Assembly (NCBI RefSeq): GCF_025165815.1
Contig: NZ_JAFFZE010000006.1
Location: 310,001 to 374,000 of the forward strand
Source of the DNA: Actinophytocola gossypii
GTDB taxonomy: Bacteria; Actinomycetota; Actinomycetes; Mycobacteriales; Pseudonocardiaceae
Direction: 5' to 3'
Length of the DNA: 64,000 nt
A model generated the notes under the pieces. It made no database searches. It was given only the letters and a program-made list of their open reading frames with translations, and was not told the DNA's origin. Of the stretch, positions 1-8,697 are shown piece by piece. Made by a program: the position numbers and the translations under genes. Position 1 is the stretch's first letter, and the number at the start of each line of letters is the position of its first letter.

Positions 1-178
1 CGAGACGGCCGAGTACCTGCCCACCCTGGTCGACCTGGGCCCGCCGATCCGCCTCACCGACCTCACCGAGCCCAACGACGTCGACCCGGCCCGGGCGACC
101 GAGGCACTGAACCGCACCGACGAGGTGGTCGGCTCCCTGGGCGCGCCCCAGGACGGCCTGACCCGCCCCGGCGGCTGA
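1..178 (+). CDS. C-terminal fragment of an unidentified protein
   Basis: An open frame enters from the left edge (codons begin at base 2) and ends at TGA 176-178, giving the last 58 residues of a protein that starts outside the window. The tail is acidic and hydrophilic, with a repeated Leu-Thr-Asp/Glu pattern and a Gly-Gly end. No domain can be recognised from this fragment. It lies on the same strand as the serine hydrolase that follows within about 25 bp, so the two could share a transcript. Confidence 0.6.
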   Translation, partial: ETAEYLPTLVDLGPPIRLTDLTEPNDVDPARATEALNRTDEVVGSLGAPQDGLTRPGG

Positions 179-203
179 GATACGCGTGGGTAACGTCAGT
201 GGT

Positions 204-1013
204 ATGCGAAGTGTGCGCGCGGTGGCCGACTGGCCGGTGGAGAACGTGGCCGCGGCGGTGGTCGGCGTGGACGGCTCGGTGCTGGCCGCGCACGGGCCGA
301 TGGCGCGGGAGTTCAAGCTGGCGTCGGTGACCAAGCCGTTGACCGCGTACGCGACCCTGATCGCGGTCGAGGAGGGTGCCGTCGAGTGGGACCAGCCGGC
401 CGGCCCGAGCGGATCGACGGTGCGGCACCTGATCGCCCACACGTCGGGCCTGGCGTTCGACGAGCACAAGGTGATGGCCGAGCCGGGGACCAGGCGGATG
501 TACTCGAACTCCGGCTTCGAGGTGCTGGCCGACACGGTGCACGAGGCGTCCGGCATCCCGTTCGCCGAGTACCTCACCGAGGCCGTCCTGGAGCCGCTGG
601 GCATGACGTCGTCCCGCCTCGCCGGTACGGCCGGCGCCGGTGCCGTGTCCACCTGCGAGGACCTGGCCCGCTTCGCCGCCGAGTTGCAGGCCCCGACCCT
701 GGTGTCCGAGCAAACCATGGCCGAGGCCACCGCCGTGGCGTTCCCCGGCCTGTCCGGCGTGCTGCCCGGCTACGGCTTCCAGAAGGAGAACGACTGGGGC
801 CTGGGCTTCGAGCTGCGTGACCACAAGAGTCCACACTGGACCGGAAAGCACAGCTCGCCGAGGACGTTCGGCCACTTCGGCCAGTCCGGCACGTTCCTGT
901 GGGTCGACCCCGAGGCCCGCGCCGCGTGCGTGGTCCTCACCGATCGCCCCTTCGGCCAGTGGGCCATCGACACCTGGCCCGGTTTCACCGACGAGGTGCT
1001 GTCCGAACTCTGA
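204..1013 (+). CDS. Beta-lactamase-fold serine hydrolase (class C/esterase type)
   Basis: 269-residue serine hydrolase of the beta-lactamase/penicillin-binding-protein-like family. The SxxK nucleophile motif is SVTK at residues 41-44, the YxN motif is Tyr-Ser-Asn at 100-102, and a C-terminal His-Phe-Gly matches the HxG element. There is no signal peptide, so a cytoplasmic esterase, amidase or peptidase role is more likely than antibiotic resistance. ATG 204 is chosen; an in-frame GTG at 186 would add six residues, and neither has a clear ribosome site. About 270 aa is short for the family, whose members are often 350-450 aa, but all three motifs are present. The substrate cannot be read from sequence. 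Confidence 0.85.
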   Translation: MRSVRAVADWPVENVAAAVVGVDGSVLAAHGPMAREFKLASVTKPLTAYATLIAVEEGAVEWDQPAGPSGSTVRHLIAHTSGLAFDEHKVMAEPGTRRMYSNSGFEVLADTVHEASGIPFAEYLTEAVLEPLGMTSSRLAGTAGAGAVSTCEDLARFAAELQAPTLVSEQTMAEATAVAFPGLSGVLPGYGFQKENDWGLGFELRDHKSPHWTGKHSSPRTFGHFGQSGTFLWVDPEARAACVVLTDRPFGQWAIDTWPGFTDEVLSEL

Positions 1014-1030
1014 CCGGGCACGATGGGCGT

Positions 1031-1468
1031 ATGCATGTGATGGACCGCGCCGAGTGGCTGGCGTTCGCGAACGAAGGCACCAGGACCGGCAAACTGGCCA
1101 CGGTCCGTCCCGACGGGTCCCCGCACGTGGCCCCGGTGTGGTTCCTGATCGACGAAGCGGACGACGGTGACGAGGTCGTCTTCACCACGCACGCGGAGAC
1201 GGTCAAGGGCAGGGCGCTGCGCCGGGACCCGAGGTTCGCGCTGTGCGTGGACCACGAGGAGCCGCCGTACTCGTTCCTCGTCGTGCACGCGGAGGCCCGC
1301 CTGTCCGAGGACCTGGCCGAGATGCTGGTGTGGGCCACCCGCCTTGGCGCCCGCTACATGGGCCACGACCGGGCCGAGGAGTACGGCCGCCGCAACGCCG
1401 TCCCCGGCGAACTCCTCGTCCGCGCCCGCATCACCAAGGTCGTAGCCCAGGCCGCCCTCGCCGGCTGA
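1031..1468 (+). CDS. PPOX-class F420/FMN-dependent oxidoreductase
   Basis: 145-residue protein of the pyridoxamine-5'-phosphate-oxidase-like split-barrel fold. The N-terminal stretch GKLATVRPDGSPHVAPVWF is the usual cofactor-contacting strand pair of actinobacterial PPOX-class enzymes, many of which use F420 while others bind FMN. Length is typical of single-domain members (130-150 aa). It starts at ATG 1031, 17 bp after the serine hydrolase stop, and probably shares its transcript. The reaction is unknown; reduction of a small metabolite or quinone-like substrate is the usual family role. The choice between F420 and FMN cannot be made from sequence alone. Confidence 0.85.
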   Translation: MHVMDRAEWLAFANEGTRTGKLATVRPDGSPHVAPVWFLIDEADDGDEVVFTTHAETVKGRALRRDPRFALCVDHEEPPYSFLVVHAEARLSEDLAEMLVWATRLGARYMGHDRAEEYGRRNAVPGELLVRARITKVVAQAALAG

Positions 1469-1519
1469 CCACCGGAGGGCGTCCCGTGCGAGCGCGCGGG
1501 ATGTGTGGGCGCTCGGTGG

Positions 1520-3184
1520 CTAGCCGGTGATCTCCGGGAGGGCGGGGCCGAGGAAGTCGTCGGCGTCGCGGATGGTGTAGGCGTAGCCCTGTTCGGCCAG
1601 GAAGCGTTGGCGGTGGGCGGCGTAGTCGGAGTCCAGGGTGTCGCGGGACACGACCGAGTAGAAGTGCGCCTGGCGGCCGTCCTCCTTGGGGCGCAACAGC
1701 CTGCCCAGGCGCTGGGCCTCCTCCTGCCGTGACCCGAACGTGCCGGACACCTGCACGGCCACCGTCGCCTCCGGCAGGTCGATCGAGAAGTTCGCCACCT
1801 TCGACACCACGAGCACCCGCAGGTTCCCGCGCCGGAACTCCTCGAACAGGCGCTCGCGCTCGGCGTTGCGGGTCGAGCCCTGGATCACCGGGGCGTCCAG
1901 GGCCTCGCCCAGTTCCTCCAGCTGGTCCAGGTACGCGCCGATCACCAGGGTCGGCTCGTCGGGGTGCTTGGCCAGGATGCTCCGCACCACCGGCAGCTTC
2001 GTCTCCGCCGTCGAGCACAGGCGGTACCGCTCTTCCGGCTCGGCCGTCGCGTACGTCAGGCGCTCGCTGTCGGTCATGGTCACGCGGACCTCGACGCACT
2101 CCGCGGGTGCGATCCAGCCCTGCGCCTCGATGTCCCGCCACGGCACGTCGTACCGCTTCGGGCCGATCAGGGAGAACACGTCGCCCTCGCGGCCGTCCTC
2201 GCGGACCAGGGTCGCGGTCAGGCCCAGGCGCCTGCGGGACTGGAGGTCGGCGGTCATCCGGAACACCGGCGCGGGCAGCAGGTGCACCTCGTCGTAGACG
2301 ACCAGACCCCAGTCGCGGGAGTCGAACAGGTCCAGGTGCTTGTACTCGCCCTTCGAGCGCCTGGTCATCACCTGGTACGTCGCGATCGTGACCGGGCGGA
2401 TCTCCTTGCGCTCGCCGGAGTACTCGCCGATCTCGTCCTCGGTCAGCGACGTCCTGGCGACCAGCTCGCGCTTCCACTGGCGGCCGGCGACCGTGTTGGT
2501 CACCAGGATCAGGGTGGTGGCCTCGGCCTTCGCCATCGCGGCGGCGCCTACCAGGGTCTTGCCGGCGCCGCAGGGGAGTACGACCACGCCGGATCCGCCG
2601 GCCCAGAACGTGTCGGCGGCCTGCCGCTGGTAGTCGCGCAGTGCCCAGCCGTCCTCGTGCAGGGTGATCGGGTGGTGCTCGCCGTCGACGTAGCCGGCCA
2701 GGTCCTCCGCCGGCCAGCCCACCTTGAGGAGCAGCTGCTTGAGGCGGCCGCGCTCACTGGGGTGCACGATCACCGTGTCGTCGTCGATCCGTTCGCCCAG
2801 CATCGGGGCGATCTTCTTGTGCCGGAGCACCTCCTCCAGCACGGCACGGTCGATGGTGGACATGGTCAGGCCGTGCGCGGGGTGGTTCTGCAGCTGCAGC
2901 CGGCCGAACCGGCCCATGGTGTCCACGATGTCGATCAGCAGCGGCTGCGGCACCGGATAGCGGGAGAACCGGGTGAGGGCGTCCACCACCTGCTCGGCGT
3001 CGTGCCCGGCGGCGCGTGCGTTCCACAGCGCCAGCGGCGTGACCCGGTAGGTGTGCACGTGTTCCGGCGCGCGCTCGAGCTCGGCGAACGGCGCCACGGC
3101 CATCCGGGCGTCGTCCGCGCTGGGGTGGTCGACCTCGAGCAGCAGCGTCTTGTCGGACTGCACGATCAACGGGCCGTCGGTCAC
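1520..3184 (-). CDS. XPB/ERCC3-type DNA repair helicase
   Basis: 554-residue 3'-5' superfamily 2 helicase of the bacterial XPB family, acting in DNA repair and unwinding. An N-terminal domain of about 170 residues is followed by the ATPase core: Walker A CGAGKT near residues 205-210, the DEVH box near 298-301, and a C-terminal helicase domain with the QxxGRxxR-type motif (QRLGRLLRP). GTG 3184 is preferred because upstream codons read into low-complexity sequence. M. tuberculosis ercc3 (Rv0861c) abuts Rv0862c; here the Rv0862c-like gene lies 16 kb away at 19196-21463, so a block has entered between them. It is divergent from the proline-rich gene at 3285 with about 100 bp between. Confidence 0.95.
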   Translation of the reverse strand: MTDGPLIVQSDKTLLLEVDHPSADDARMAVAPFAELERAPEHVHTYRVTPLALWNARAAGHDAEQVVDALTRFSRYPVPQPLLIDIVDTMGRFGRLQLQNHPAHGLTMSTIDRAVLEEVLRHKKIAPMLGERIDDDTVIVHPSERGRLKQLLLKVGWPAEDLAGYVDGEHHPITLHEDGWALRDYQRQAADTFWAGGSGVVVLPCGAGKTLVGAAAMAKAEATTLILVTNTVAGRQWKRELVARTSLTEDEIGEYSGERKEIRPVTIATYQVMTRRSKGEYKHLDLFDSRDWGLVVYDEVHLLPAPVFRMTADLQSRRRLGLTATLVREDGREGDVFSLIGPKRYDVPWRDIEAQGWIAPAECVEVRVTMTDSERLTYATAEPEERYRLCSTAETKLPVVRSILAKHPDEPTLVIGAYLDQLEELGEALDAPVIQGSTRNAERERLFEEFRRGNLRVLVVSKVANFSIDLPEATVAVQVSGTFGSRQEEAQRLGRLLRPKEDGRQAHFYSVVSRDTLDSDYAAHRQRFLAEQGYAYTIRDADDFLGPALPEITG

Positions 3185-3284
3185 GTCTGCCTTTCCTCTC
3201 ACGCTAGATTGCCGGGCGGCACACCCTGCCTCCGCGGGCAGCAACCACCACCATACGTCCGGCCGTTGTCGACGCGAGGTGCAC

Positions 3285-4352
3285 ATGAACACGCCCAACC
3301 AGCCGCCACCCGGCCCGTACCGCCCACCGGGGGGCCAACGTCCGCACGGCCCGCCGCCCGGTCACCCCTACGGCCCACCTCCCGGCCACCGCCCCGACGG
3401 CCCCGCCCGTCCCGGCCCGGGCGGCTACCCGCCACCGCAGGGCCGACCGCCCCAAGGCCCGCCACCACCAGGCCGACCGCCGCAGGGCCAGCCACCACAG
3501 GGCCGACCGCCTCAGGCGCGACCGCCGCAGGGGCAGCCGCCGCAGGGCCGACCGCCCCAGGGTCGACCACCGCAGGGGCAGCCGCCGCAGGGCCGGCCAC
3601 CCCAGAGCCCGCCGCCCGGGGGTCGACCGCCGCAAGGTCCGCCGCCCCCGACCCCGCCCGGCGGCCACCCCTACGGCACCCCACCACCCGACCGCCGCGG
3701 CTACGGCACCCCGCCGCCCCCACCGCCCTCCCGGGCACACCAGGCGACCTCCTTCGCCGAGCCCGTCGACCTCCACCCCGAACCCGGCCGCGACCCGGAC
3801 GACTACGACAACCCCTACGACCACCCCCACGACGACGGCGACCAACGCCGGGCCGACAACAAGAGCAAGCTCATCAAGGTCGTCTCGCTCGTCGTGGTTC
3901 TCCTCGTCGTCGTCGGCGTCGCGCTGTGGCTGCAGGGCTCGTCCCCGTCCTCGGCCGAGGTCGGCGACTGCATCAAGATCAACGACGTGGCCGACGCCGA
4001 CATCGAGACCGTGGACTGCGCCAGCCCGGACGCGCTCTACAAGGTCGCCGTCACCCAGGAGGACGACGGCGCGCAGTGCCCCAGCCCCTCCTACCTGGCC
4101 TACACCGAGTCCGGCCGCAACGAGCTGCTGCTCTGCCTGTCGCTCAACGCCAGGACCGGCGACTGCGTCAAGCTCGCCGAGAACACCTACGAGAAGGTCG
4201 ACTGCTCCGCGCCGGACGTCACCTTCAAGGTGTCGAAGGTCGTCGAGGGCAAAGAGGCCCCAGAGGAGTGCGGCGACGCCGCCGACAACGCACTGGTCTA
4301 CCCGGAGCCGCCGACCACCATCTGCCGGGTGCCGCCGGACGCAACGACCTGA
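3285..4352 (+). CDS. Proline-rich membrane protein with LppU-like extracytoplasmic domain
   Basis: 355-residue single-pass membrane protein. Residues 1 to about 170 are a disordered tail of Gly-Arg-Pro-Pro-Gln / Gly-Gln-Pro-Pro-Gln repeats (DNA repeats about 3436-3640). A charged stretch then leads to one membrane helix (VVSLVVVLLVVVGVALWL, about residues 203-221) and an external domain of about 130 residues with paired cysteines (GDC, VDC, CLS, GDC, VDC, EEC, ICR) as in LppU-like actinobacterial proteins. The topology implies a cytoplasmic Pro-rich arm and a disulfide-stabilised outer domain, possibly a scaffold at the cell wall. ATG 3285 is followed directly by the repeats. Function is unknown. 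Confidence 0.8.
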   Translation: MNTPNQPPPGPYRPPGGQRPHGPPPGHPYGPPPGHRPDGPARPGPGGYPPPQGRPPQGPPPPGRPPQGQPPQGRPPQARPPQGQPPQGRPPQGRPPQGQPPQGRPPQSPPPGGRPPQGPPPPTPPGGHPYGTPPPDRRGYGTPPPPPPSRAHQATSFAEPVDLHPEPGRDPDDYDNPYDHPHDDGDQRRADNKSKLIKVVSLVVVLLVVVGVALWLQGSSPSSAEVGDCIKINDVADADIETVDCASPDALYKVAVTQEDDGAQCPSPSYLAYTESGRNELLLCLSLNARTGDCVKLAENTYEKVDCSAPDVTFKVSKVVEGKEAPEECGDAADNALVYPEPPTTICRVPPDATT

Positions 4353-4386
4353 CGATCACCGGTCTGGGGTGAGGTAGCTTGACCGA

Positions 4387-5604
4387 GTGATCCGCTGCCT
4401 CACCCCGCGTCAGCAGGAGCTCGTCGACCTCGCCGGACGACTCGCCGACTCCTTCGCCGAGCGGGCCGCCGGGCACGACCGGGACAACACGTTCCCGGTG
4501 GAGAACTACGACGACCTGCGCGCCGCCGGCTTCCTCCGGCTGACCGTGCCCACCGAACTCGGCGGCCAGGGCGCGTCGCTGGACGAGCTGCTCCCGGTGC
4601 TCGACCGGCTCGCCATGGGCGACGGCGCGACCGCGCTCGCCTACGCCATCCACGTCTCGCCGCTCGGCCAGTGGGCGAGCGTCTGGCGGCACACGAGGAA
4701 CCCCCGCCTGGCCGACCTGCTGCGCCAGGCGGGCGAGGACAAGCTGGTCTGGGCGTCCATCACCAGCGAGCCCGGCATGCGCAACGACCTCACCGACGCG
4801 CGCACCACCGCGGTCAAGGTCGACGGCGGCTTCCGGCTCACCGGCCGCAAGGCCTACGCCACCAACTCGTCGGTCGCCACGCACTGCTCGACCAGCGCGC
4901 GCTGGGAGGACGCCGAGGGCGGCCCGCGCGTGCTGCTGTGCCGGATCGCGCTGGACGCGCCCGGGGTCACCATTCACCGGACGTGGGACACCATGGGCAT
5001 GCGCGGCACGCGGAGTGACGACGTGGAGTACGCGGACGTGTTCGTCGCCGACGAGGACGTGGTGCACTCGCTGCCGGTCGGGCACCTGGACGCGCGGGTG
5101 CTGGAGACCGTCTGGTCGTGGGCGATGGGCGCGTTCGCCGCCGTCTACACGGGGATCGCGGCCGGCGCGCTCGACTGGACCACCCGCCAGCTCACCGGCC
5201 GGGGCAAGGGCGAGGACCCGCTGGTGCAGGACACCGTCGGCGAGTGCGAGATCCTGGTGGAGACGTGCCGGGCGCTCTACCAGCGGCACGCGGCCGAGGT
5301 GTCGTCGCGGCGGCTGTTCGACCTCGGCGTGCAGGAGGGCATCGCCCGCTGCGCGCTGGTGAAGTACGTGGCCAGCAACAACGCGCCGCTCGTGCTGCGC
5401 AGGCTGGTCGACGTGCTTGGCGGCGCCAGCTACGCCCGCGCGCTCCCGTTCGAACGCATGTGGCGCGACGCCCAGGCGGGCACCTTCATGCCGATGAGCA
5501 ACCCGGCCGCCCGCAAGATCATCGGCGCGAGCGCGCTCGGGGTGCGCACCGCCCCGGTCATCGACTTCGACGAAACCGGCCACGACTCGAGGGCGAAAGC
5601 ATGA
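4387..5604 (+). CDS. Acyl-CoA-dehydrogenase-fold flavoprotein
   Basis: 405-residue protein with the full acyl-CoA dehydrogenase layout: N-terminal helical domain, central beta domain with a SITSEPG stretch for flavin contacts, and C-terminal helical bundle with an FAD-contacting VLGGASYARALPFERMWRD-type segment. The usual MCAD catalytic Glu (YEGT) is replaced by FMPMSNP. It may therefore be an oxidase or group D flavin monooxygenase rather than a true dehydrogenase, although some families place Glu elsewhere. The GTG 4387 start is followed by a typical N-terminus. Its stop overlaps the ATG of benzoylformate decarboxylase (ATGA), so the two are translationally coupled and probably act in one pathway. 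Confidence 0.85.
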   Translation: MIRCLTPRQQELVDLAGRLADSFAERAAGHDRDNTFPVENYDDLRAAGFLRLTVPTELGGQGASLDELLPVLDRLAMGDGATALAYAIHVSPLGQWASVWRHTRNPRLADLLRQAGEDKLVWASITSEPGMRNDLTDARTTAVKVDGGFRLTGRKAYATNSSVATHCSTSARWEDAEGGPRVLLCRIALDAPGVTIHRTWDTMGMRGTRSDDVEYADVFVADEDVVHSLPVGHLDARVLETVWSWAMGAFAAVYTGIAAGALDWTTRQLTGRGKGEDPLVQDTVGECEILVETCRALYQRHAAEVSSRRLFDLGVQEGIARCALVKYVASNNAPLVLRRLVDVLGGASYARALPFERMWRDAQAGTFMPMSNPAARKIIGASALGVRTAPVIDFDETGHDSRAKA

Positions 5605-7253
5605 GCACCGTGCGCGAGAGCGACGAGCACGTGAGGAGGGAAGACGGCGTGTCAGCGACTGAGCGAAGCGAACCGTTCGACACCGTTCGTGACGTCACCA
5701 GGGATCTGCTGCGGTCGCTTGGGCTGACCACGATCTTCGGCAACCCCGGCACCACCGAGATCGGGTTCCTGACCGACTTCCCGAACGACTTCCGGTACGT
5801 GCTCGGCCTGCAGGAGTCGGTCGCGGTCGCGATGGCCGACGGGTACGCGCACGCCGCCGGCCGCGCCGTGCTGGTCAACCTGCACTCGGCGGGCGGCGTC
5901 GGGCACGGGCTCGGGCACGTGTTCACCGCGTACCGCAACAACACGCCGATGATCGTGCTCGCCGGCCAGCAGGTCCGCTCGCTGATGCCGAGCGAGCCGT
6001 TCCTCGGCGCCACCGACGCCACCACCTTCCCCCGCCCCTACGTGAAGTGGGCCGTCGAACCGGCGCGCCCGCAGGACGTGCCGGCCGCCATCGCGCACGC
6101 GCACCGGGTCGCCACCCAGCCGCCGTACGGGCCGGTGTTCGTCTCCGTCCCGGCCGACGACTGGGACGCGCCGTGCGACCCGCTGCCCGAGCGCCCGGCG
6201 ATCCCCGGCTTCGGGCCCGATCCGGACGCGCTCGCCGGTCTGGTCGCCGCGCTCGACGCGGCCTCGGCACCCGCGCTGGTCGCCGGGCCGGGCGTGGACG
6301 CCGAGGGCGCGATCGACGACCTGGTCGCCCTCGCCGAGCGGACCAGGGCCGCGGTCTGGGCGAGCCCGATGAACTGGCGCAGCTCCTTCCCGGAGGACCA
6401 CCCGCTGTTCGCCGGGTTCCTGCCGCCGGAGGAGCGCGGCACCGCCGAGACGCTGCGCGCGCACGACCTGGTCGTGGTGCTCGGCGCGCCGGCGTTCCTG
6501 TTCCACGTCTTCCGCGGCCACACCGACCTGCCGCTGCCGCCGTTGTACCTGGTCAGCGATGACGAGCAGGTGCTGGCGCGGGCCCGCGAGGGCACCGCCG
6601 TCCGGTCCGGGGTGCGGGCCGCGATCCGCGCGGTCACCGCCGCGACCTCCGAGCCGGCGCGCGAGACCCCGGCCGGCCGCGTCCGCAGGCCCCGGCCGCC
6701 GGAGACCACGCCGCCACGGGTCGAGTGGGTGTTCTCGATGCTGGCCGACGAGCTCGCCGAGGACACCCTGCTGGTCGAGGAGATCCCCAGCCACCTGCTG
6801 GTGCGCCGGGAGTACCTGCCGGTGCGGGCCCGGCGCGCCGGCCTGCTCAGCACCGGCGGGGGCGCGCTCGGCTACGGGCTGCCGGCCGCCGTCGGCGCCG
6901 CGATCGGGGCGCCGGACCGCAAGGTCGTCGCGGTGCTCGGCGACGGGTCGAGCATGTACTCGATCCAGGGCCTGTGGACCGCGGCGCGCGAGCAGCTCCC
7001 GGTGACGTTCGTGGTGCTGGACAACGGGCTGTACGCGGCCGTGGACATCCTGGCCGGCCCGGAGAACGCCAAGATGCCCGGCGTCGAGCTCGGCGGCATC
7101 GACTTCGTCGCGGTGGCCGGGGGCATGGGGCTGCGGACGCACCGGGTCACCTGCCCGGAGGAGCTGAAGCCGGCCCTCACCGCCGCGCTGGCCGACGACC
7201 GCCCCACCCTGGTGCACGTCACCGTCGACCCGAACCCGACGGTCCTATACTGA
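5601..7253 (+). CDS. mdlC: Benzoylformate decarboxylase (ThDP-dependent)
   Basis: 550-residue thiamine-diphosphate enzyme resembling Pseudomonas putida benzoylformate decarboxylase throughout. It should convert benzoylformate, or a related aryl 2-oxoacid, to aldehyde plus CO2. Catalytic positions align well: Glu72 (E47 in P. putida, activates ThDP), His95 in NLHSAGG (H70) and His267 in FPEDHPLF (H281). The substrate-carboxylate Ser26 is Thr51 here (GNPGTTE). The ThDP/Mg motif is GDG at 447-449 with Asn475. ATG 5601 lies inside the preceding stop (ATGA). The N-terminus is about 25 residues longer than in P. putida. No mandelate racemase or dehydrogenase is in the window, so the source of the oxoacid is unknown. 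Confidence 0.93.
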   Translation: MSTVRESDEHVRREDGVSATERSEPFDTVRDVTRDLLRSLGLTTIFGNPGTTEIGFLTDFPNDFRYVLGLQESVAVAMADGYAHAAGRAVLVNLHSAGGVGHGLGHVFTAYRNNTPMIVLAGQQVRSLMPSEPFLGATDATTFPRPYVKWAVEPARPQDVPAAIAHAHRVATQPPYGPVFVSVPADDWDAPCDPLPERPAIPGFGPDPDALAGLVAALDAASAPALVAGPGVDAEGAIDDLVALAERTRAAVWASPMNWRSSFPEDHPLFAGFLPPEERGTAETLRAHDLVVVLGAPAFLFHVFRGHTDLPLPPLYLVSDDEQVLARAREGTAVRSGVRAAIRAVTAATSEPARETPAGRVRRPRPPETTPPRVEWVFSMLADELAEDTLLVEEIPSHLLVRREYLPVRARRAGLLSTGGGALGYGLPAAVGAAIGAPDRKVVAVLGDGSSMYSIQGLWTAAREQLPVTFVVLDNGLYAAVDILAGPENAKMPGVELGGIDFVAVAGGMGLRTHRVTCPEELKPALTAALADDRPTLVHVTVDPNPTVLY

Positions 7254-7260
7254 GAACCCG

Positions 7261-7470
7261 ATGAGCCAACCGATCCGGACCGTGTGCCACGGGTGCCGGC
7301 AGATGACCCAGTTCCGTGACGACTCCGGATCCATCCGCCCGATGATCCTCCCCGGCAACGGGACGGTCTGGGCCGAGCGAGCGCCCGGCGGCATGGTCGA
7401 ACAACCCTGCCCCGTCTGCGGGGACAGCGACGACCCCGGCTGGGTCGAGGGCTTCGTACTCCCGGTCTGA
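7261..7470 (+). CDS. Small zinc-ribbon protein
   Basis: 69-residue protein with two CxxC knuckles, CHGC near residues 9-12 and CPVC near 46-49, a geometry suited to one structural zinc. The rest is hydrophilic and lacks other known domains. ATG 7261 lies 7 bp after the mdlC stop and a strong terminator follows at 7474, so it is the last gene of the flavoprotein-mdlC unit. It could bind nucleic acid or a partner enzyme; its position suggests a link to the decarboxylase, but nothing in its sequence proves this. Confidence 0.7.
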   Translation: MSQPIRTVCHGCRQMTQFRDDSGSIRPMILPGNGTVWAERAPGGMVEQPCPVCGDSDDPGWVEGFVLPV

Positions 7471-7473
7471 AAG

Positions 7474-7513
7474 CACGAAGGCTCCCTCCACCGTGGTGAA
7501 GGGAGCCTTCGTG
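7474..7513. terminator. Bidirectional intrinsic terminator
   Basis: Perfect 14-bp inverted repeat (arms 7474-7487 and 7500-7513, CACGAAGGCTCCCT), with a 12-nt loop that can fold a further CCA/TGG pair. It lies between the converging zinc-ribbon gene (+) and the 59-aa gene (-) and can serve both. There is no long U tract, as is common in actinobacteria. Confidence 0.85.
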
Positions 7514-7518
7514 AGCAC

Positions 7519-7698
7519 TCAACGCTGCTGGAAGCGGTCCTTGGCCTCCTGCGCCATGTCGGTCGCCCGGTCCCGCAGGTCGCCGCTCTGGTTGCCCTCG
7601 TCGCCCTGCTGGTCGCCCTGCTCGTCGCGCCGCTGGCCCATCCGCTGCTTGGCCTCGTCGGCGACCTGCTCGGCCTGCTCCTTGGTCTTGTCGAACAT
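7519..7698 (-). CDS. Small hydrophilic helical protein (MT0933 antitoxin-like / stress-type)
   Basis: 59-residue protein made almost wholly of charged amphipathic helix: MFDKTKEQAEQVADEAKQ at the start, a Gln/Asp/Gly-rich middle, and a second KTKEQA-like helix near the end. The Phe-Asp-Lys-x-Lys opening resembles MT0933-type antitoxin-like and CsbD/LEA-like stress proteins of actinobacteria. ATG 7698 has a purine-rich GGAGGAGA site about 10 nt upstream, which decides the start. No toxin gene is adjacent, so a stress-protection role is as likely as an antitoxin role. Confidence 0.7.
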   Translation of the reverse strand: MFDKTKEQAEQVADEAKQRMGQRRDEQGDQQGDEGNQSGDLRDRATDMAQEAKDRFQQR

Positions 7699-7809
7699 GT
7701 TCACGGCCGTCTCCTCCCGTGTCGGTTCGGATGAGCGGGGTGGTGCCCCGCCCCTCCGACCGGGAAACCGCCCGGCGCCCGACGCCACTCGAAGGAGTGA
7801 AAGCCCAGG

Positions 7810-8694
7810 TCAGGTCGCCGTCTTCTGGTGCGCCTCCTCGCGCTCGGCGGCCAGGAAGCGCTCCGCGGCCAGCTCGTCGCTCGACGAGGCGGACGCGGCA
7901 GCCGGGGCGGGCTCGGCCGGGGCGGGCTGCCGGTCGTGCAGCAGCCGCGCGATCTCGGTGCGCAGCTCGACGAAGGTCGACGAGCCCCGGGTGGAGATCT
8001 GGTCGCGGTCGGCCGGCAGGTCGACCTTCAGGTCCGCCACGATCGACGCCGGCGACTTCGACAGCACCAGCACCCGGTCGCCCAGGTACACGCTCTCGTC
8101 GATGTCGTGGGTGACCAGCAGCACCGTGCTGCCGTGGTCGCGGCGCACCCGCAGCAGCAGGTCCTCCAGGTCGGCCCTGGTCTGCGCGTCCACCGACGCG
8201 AACGGCTCGTCCATCAGCAGCAGCGCGGGCCGGGTGGCCAGCGCGCGGGCGATCGACACCCGCTGCTGCATGCCGCCGGACAGCTGCCACGGGTACTTGT
8301 TCGCCGCGTCGGACAGCCCGACCCAGCCCAGTGCCTCCTGCGCCCTGGCGCGCCGCTCCGCCCGGCTCCCGACCCGGGTGCGCAGCGGGAACTCGACGTT
8401 GCCGCGCACCGACAGCCACGGGAACAGCGACCGGCTGTAGTCCTGGAACACCACCGCCAGGTCGTCCGGCACGCCGACCACGCGGTCGCCGTGCAGGGAC
8501 ACCTCACCCGCGCTCGGCTTGATCAGGCCGGCGATGCAGCGCAGCAGCGTCGACTTGCCACAGCCGGACGGGCCGACGATGCAGGCCAGCTCGTCCTTGG
8601 CGACGGTGAACGCCAGGTCCTCCACCGCCACGTGGGCGTCCGGGCCCGCACCGTAGCGGTGCGCGAGGCCACGGACCTCCAACATGGTCGACAT
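7810..8694 (-). CDS. ABC importer ATPase, nitrate/sulfonate/taurine type
   Basis: 294-residue ATP-binding subunit of a SsuB/TauB/NrtD-type importer. Walker A is GPSGCGKST (about residues 40-48), the Q-loop is VFQDYSRSLFPW, the signature is LSGGMQQR, Walker B is LLLMDEPF and the switch His is in VTHD. A C-terminal Ala/Pro/Glu-rich tail of about 60 residues goes beyond the usual 240-260 aa. It starts 3 bp after the permease stop (8698) and is last in the order SBP-permease-permease-ATPase. The transported anion or alkylsulfonate-like substrate cannot be assigned. Confidence 0.93.
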   Translation of the reverse strand: MSTMLEVRGLAHRYGAGPDAHVAVEDLAFTVAKDELACIVGPSGCGKSTLLRCIAGLIKPSAGEVSLHGDRVVGVPDDLAVVFQDYSRSLFPWLSVRGNVEFPLRTRVGSRAERRARAQEALGWVGLSDAANKYPWQLSGGMQQRVSIARALATRPALLLMDEPFASVDAQTRADLEDLLLRVRRDHGSTVLLVTHDIDESVYLGDRVLVLSKSPASIVADLKVDLPADRDQISTRGSSTFVELRTEIARLLHDRQPAPAEPAPAAASASSSDELAAERFLAAEREEAHQKTAT

Positions 8695-8697
8695 CGA

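Noticed and set aside
1964-4372. Long plus-strand open frame through XPB and the proline-rich gene
   Set aside because: It crosses two real genes of opposite strand, has His/Gln/Arg-rich shadow composition and no recognisable motif.
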